NCBI GenBank assembly: GCA_947624415.1
Contig: CANQKH010000004.1
Coordinates: forward strand, 37,936 to 101,935
DNA: 64,000 bases
Direction of reading: 5' to 3'
Source: an uncultured Clostridia bacterium
Lineage (GTDB): Bacteria; Bacillota; Clostridia; Christensenellales; UBA1242
Shown here: piece by piece, positions 62,578-64,000 of the stretch
Numbering within the stretch: position 1 is the first letter of the stretch
Layout of the letters: the number at the start of each line of letters is the position of its first letter
Position numbers and translations under genes: made by a program
Notes under the pieces: generated by a model
Told to the model about the DNA's origin: nothing
Database searches by the model: none
The model's input: the letters and a program-made list of their open reading frames with translations, nothing else

Positions 62578-63801
62578 CTAGTTTCTAAAAGACAAGTAAA
62601 TCTCATCATTTTTAGCAAATATTTCCTTTGTAATAATAGTAAAATTAAAATACTTTACATTATCTGCAAATAAATATCTAGAGTTGTTATGGACAATAAA
62701 AATCCTTTTCCATTTATTATTTTTATAAACTTTAATTTCTTTCAAACCCTTAAAATTTTCTTCAACCCGCATTCCCAAATCATCATTTTTTAACAATGAT
62801 GCCTTAATTTTTAACCATAAATTTTCACTATTTTCATCAATGCCAAATTTTGACCAGTGTTCCCAAATTTTTTGGGGTAGAAGATAATTAAAATTATAAT
62901 CAAAATTTTTATCTCGTGTGGTAACTTGTGTGTCAAAAATCTCATTCATTTTATTTTGAGAAATATCAAAAAAAATGTTCATATCACGAGGTGAAAAAAG
63001 ACAATATTTATTCTCACCGAAATTAAAATACACTTTTCTAGTTTCTTTTGAAAGTAGAGGTAATTTGCATTTAAAATTTATTCCTGCAAAAGTGCAACTT
63101 TCAATTCCGTCTACCATAGATACACTTATTTCTGCATTTTTTACGTTAAAATTGAAATATGCCCTATTTTTATTCGTCAAATTTTCAATTTCAATACAAT
63201 TACTAGTTCTTTTAAAAATATAATATCCTCTAGGTAAGGGTAAATTAAATTCAAATTCTGCCGTCCTTAATGTTCTTGTTGTATTCGATAGAGTAGCCAT
63301 ATAATTTTTGCCATTTAAAATATAATTTTTAATTTCATAAATTATGCCATCATCCATCATTTTTCCCAAATAATAAAAAGGCTTAAATTCAAAATTCATC
63401 TTTTTGTCTTTTATTTTCACATATTCACCTTCAAATTCAAAATCAAAATTTGAATGTGAAATATAATTAATATTAAGAGATGTTAGGACGTCTCTTAGTT
63501 GAGGCCCGATTTCATCTTCTAGTATTAAATAGGTATTATTAAGATTTTTTAATTTCCTTTTATTAATTTGTGGTTGTTCGGTTAAAATCAAATTATATTT
63601 ACATAATTTCTTCACATTCAAAAAAGCCTCATAAACAACTTTGCTTAGTGGCTTATTGTAAATAAAAATTGGATACTTAGCGTCTATACCTATTACATCC
63701 AAAAGAGCTAAATCTAGATCATGAGATACCTTTGGAGAATGAAATTTAATTCTATTGAATATTAAATTTGTTAATCTGTCTATATATTCCTTTCTTGTCA
63801 T
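62578..63801 (-). CDS. Hypothetical protein of 407 residues, family not recognised
   Basis: No signal peptide or membrane helix is visible and I recognise no catalytic motif. Residues 1-130 look alpha/beta (DLALLDVIGIDAKYPIFIYN, YNLILTEQPQINKRKLKNLNN). Residues 130-290 are beta-rich with many aromatic residues (FEFNLPLPRGYYIFKRTSNCIEIENLT). The C-terminal third is mixed, ending in VYKNNKWKRIFIVHNNSRYLFADNVKYFNFTI. It lies between rnpB and rarA. A Shine-Dalgarno is not evident before the ATG. Base composition matches the neighbours. It could be a lineage-specific protein. Confidence 0.75.
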   Translation of the reverse strand: MTRKEYIDRLTNLIFNRIKFHSPKVSHDLDLALLDVIGIDAKYPIFIYNKPLSKVVYEAFLNVKKLCKYNLILTEQPQINKRKLKNLNNTYLILEDEIGPQLRDVLTSLNINYISHSNFDFEFEGEYVKIKDKKMNFEFKPFYYLGKMMDDGIIYEIKNYILNGKNYMATLSNTTRTLRTAEFEFNLPLPRGYYIFKRTSNCIEIENLTNKNRAYFNFNVKNAEISVSMVDGIESCTFAGINFKCKLPLLSKETRKVYFNFGENKYCLFSPRDMNIFFDISQNKMNEIFDTQVTTRDKNFDYNFNYLLPQKIWEHWSKFGIDENSENLWLKIKASLLKNDDLGMRVEENFKGLKEIKVYKNNKWKRIFIVHNNSRYLFADNVKYFNFTIITKEIFAKNDEIYLSFRN

Positions 63802-63835
63802 AAATTAATTATTGACAAACTATATTCTTTTAAAC

Positions 63836-63863
63836 ATAAAAAATACCGACATTATTGTCGGTA
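63836..63863 (-). terminator. Terminator of rnpB
   Basis: On the minus strand ACCGACA pairs with TGTCGGT around a four-base loop and is followed by ATTTTTTATG. Confidence 0.85.
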
Positions 63864-63864
63864 A

Positions 63865-64000
63865 GTTATGCTGTAAGCCGAGTTCTGTATTTGACAATCA
63901 TCTATCTAGCCCTACTATTACTAATAGGTTCAAGCGGTTCATTCGGGGCGTGAGAGAACAAGCACATTTGCCCTTTTGACCTTGCATCAGGTGGAGTTTA
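63865..64000 (-). ncRNA. rnpB: RNase P RNA, 3' part (A type)
   Basis: Catalytic RNA that removes the 5' leader of pre-tRNAs. On the minus strand the conserved 3' segments are present in order: GATGCAAGGTCAAAAGGG, then GCTTGAACC, GGGCTAGATAGATGATTGTC, and ACAGAACTCGGCTTACAG at the 3' end. The ACAGAACTCGGCTTA ending and the GCTTGAACC element are those of A-type RNase P RNA rather than the Bacillus B type. The 5' two-thirds lie beyond the window. Confidence 0.93.

Noticed and set aside
63801-63850. TTGACA on the plus strand near 63808
   Set aside because: It has no good -10 box at 17 bases and would read antisense into rnpB.

Overview
The window looks like a chromosomal segment of an AT-rich, endospore-forming member of the Bacillota (Clostridia-like, probably an uncultured gut lineage). 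The evidence is a complete spoIIIAA-AH operon, spoIVB, a ytxC-like gene, argR-recN-spoIVB synteny, a T-box leader in front of thrS, an L20-type leader in front of infC, YlxR/YlxQ next to nusA-infB, RNase Y and an A-type RNase P RNA. Almost everything is core genome. I see no prophage, no CRISPR array, no intact insertion sequence and no tRNA gene.

Layout. 1-14.6 kb is mainly on the plus strand: the end of pheS, pheT, a cysteine desulfurase with thiI, argR-recN-spoIVB, then serS with an orphan gene and a membrane-attached PadR-like regulator. A tyrosine recombinase gene lies on the minus strand between spoIVB and serS. 14.7-54.1 kb is all minus strand and carries classic housekeeping operons: rny; ruvC-ruvA-ruvB-queA-tgt; infC-rpmI-rplT-SpoU methylase-yebC; Asp23/nusB/xseA/xseB; spoIIIAA-AH; rimP-nusA-ylxR-ylxQ-infB-rbfA-nrnA-truB-(Nfo-like)-efp; frr-uppS-cdsA-rseP; rpsB-tsf; yajC-(TIGR04086)-secD-secF; ytxC and thrS. 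54.2-64 kb is mixed: a lipoprotein, a small basic repeat peptide, a DUF1292 protein, ruvX, polA, an E2-like acyltransferase, an acyl-ACP thioesterase, rarA, an orphan gene and the 3' end of rnpB.

What stands out. (1) The usual polC position holds only a 510-residue PolC N-terminus plus proofreading exonuclease, with no PHP or polymerase domain; dxr and proS are also missing from that neighbourhood. (2) A 16-nt sequence occurs upstream of the recombinase/serS promoters and again as both arms of a perfect inverted repeat 2.4 kb away, bracketing serS and an orphan gene whose C-terminal half resembles OAS/CD-NTase-fold proteins. (3) Four genes (recombinase, ruvC, the PolC-like exonuclease, a 63-codon ORF) have consensus promoters ending 6-7 nt before the start codon and no Shine-Dalgarno, suggesting leaderless mRNAs. 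(4) infC starts at AUU, and the supplied ORF track truncates it. (5) rny and rimP transcripts should begin with a hairpin directly ahead of the Shine-Dalgarno. (6) A PadR-type regulator is fused through a long polar linker to four membrane helices.

All similarity statements come from motif recognition by eye; no database search was run.
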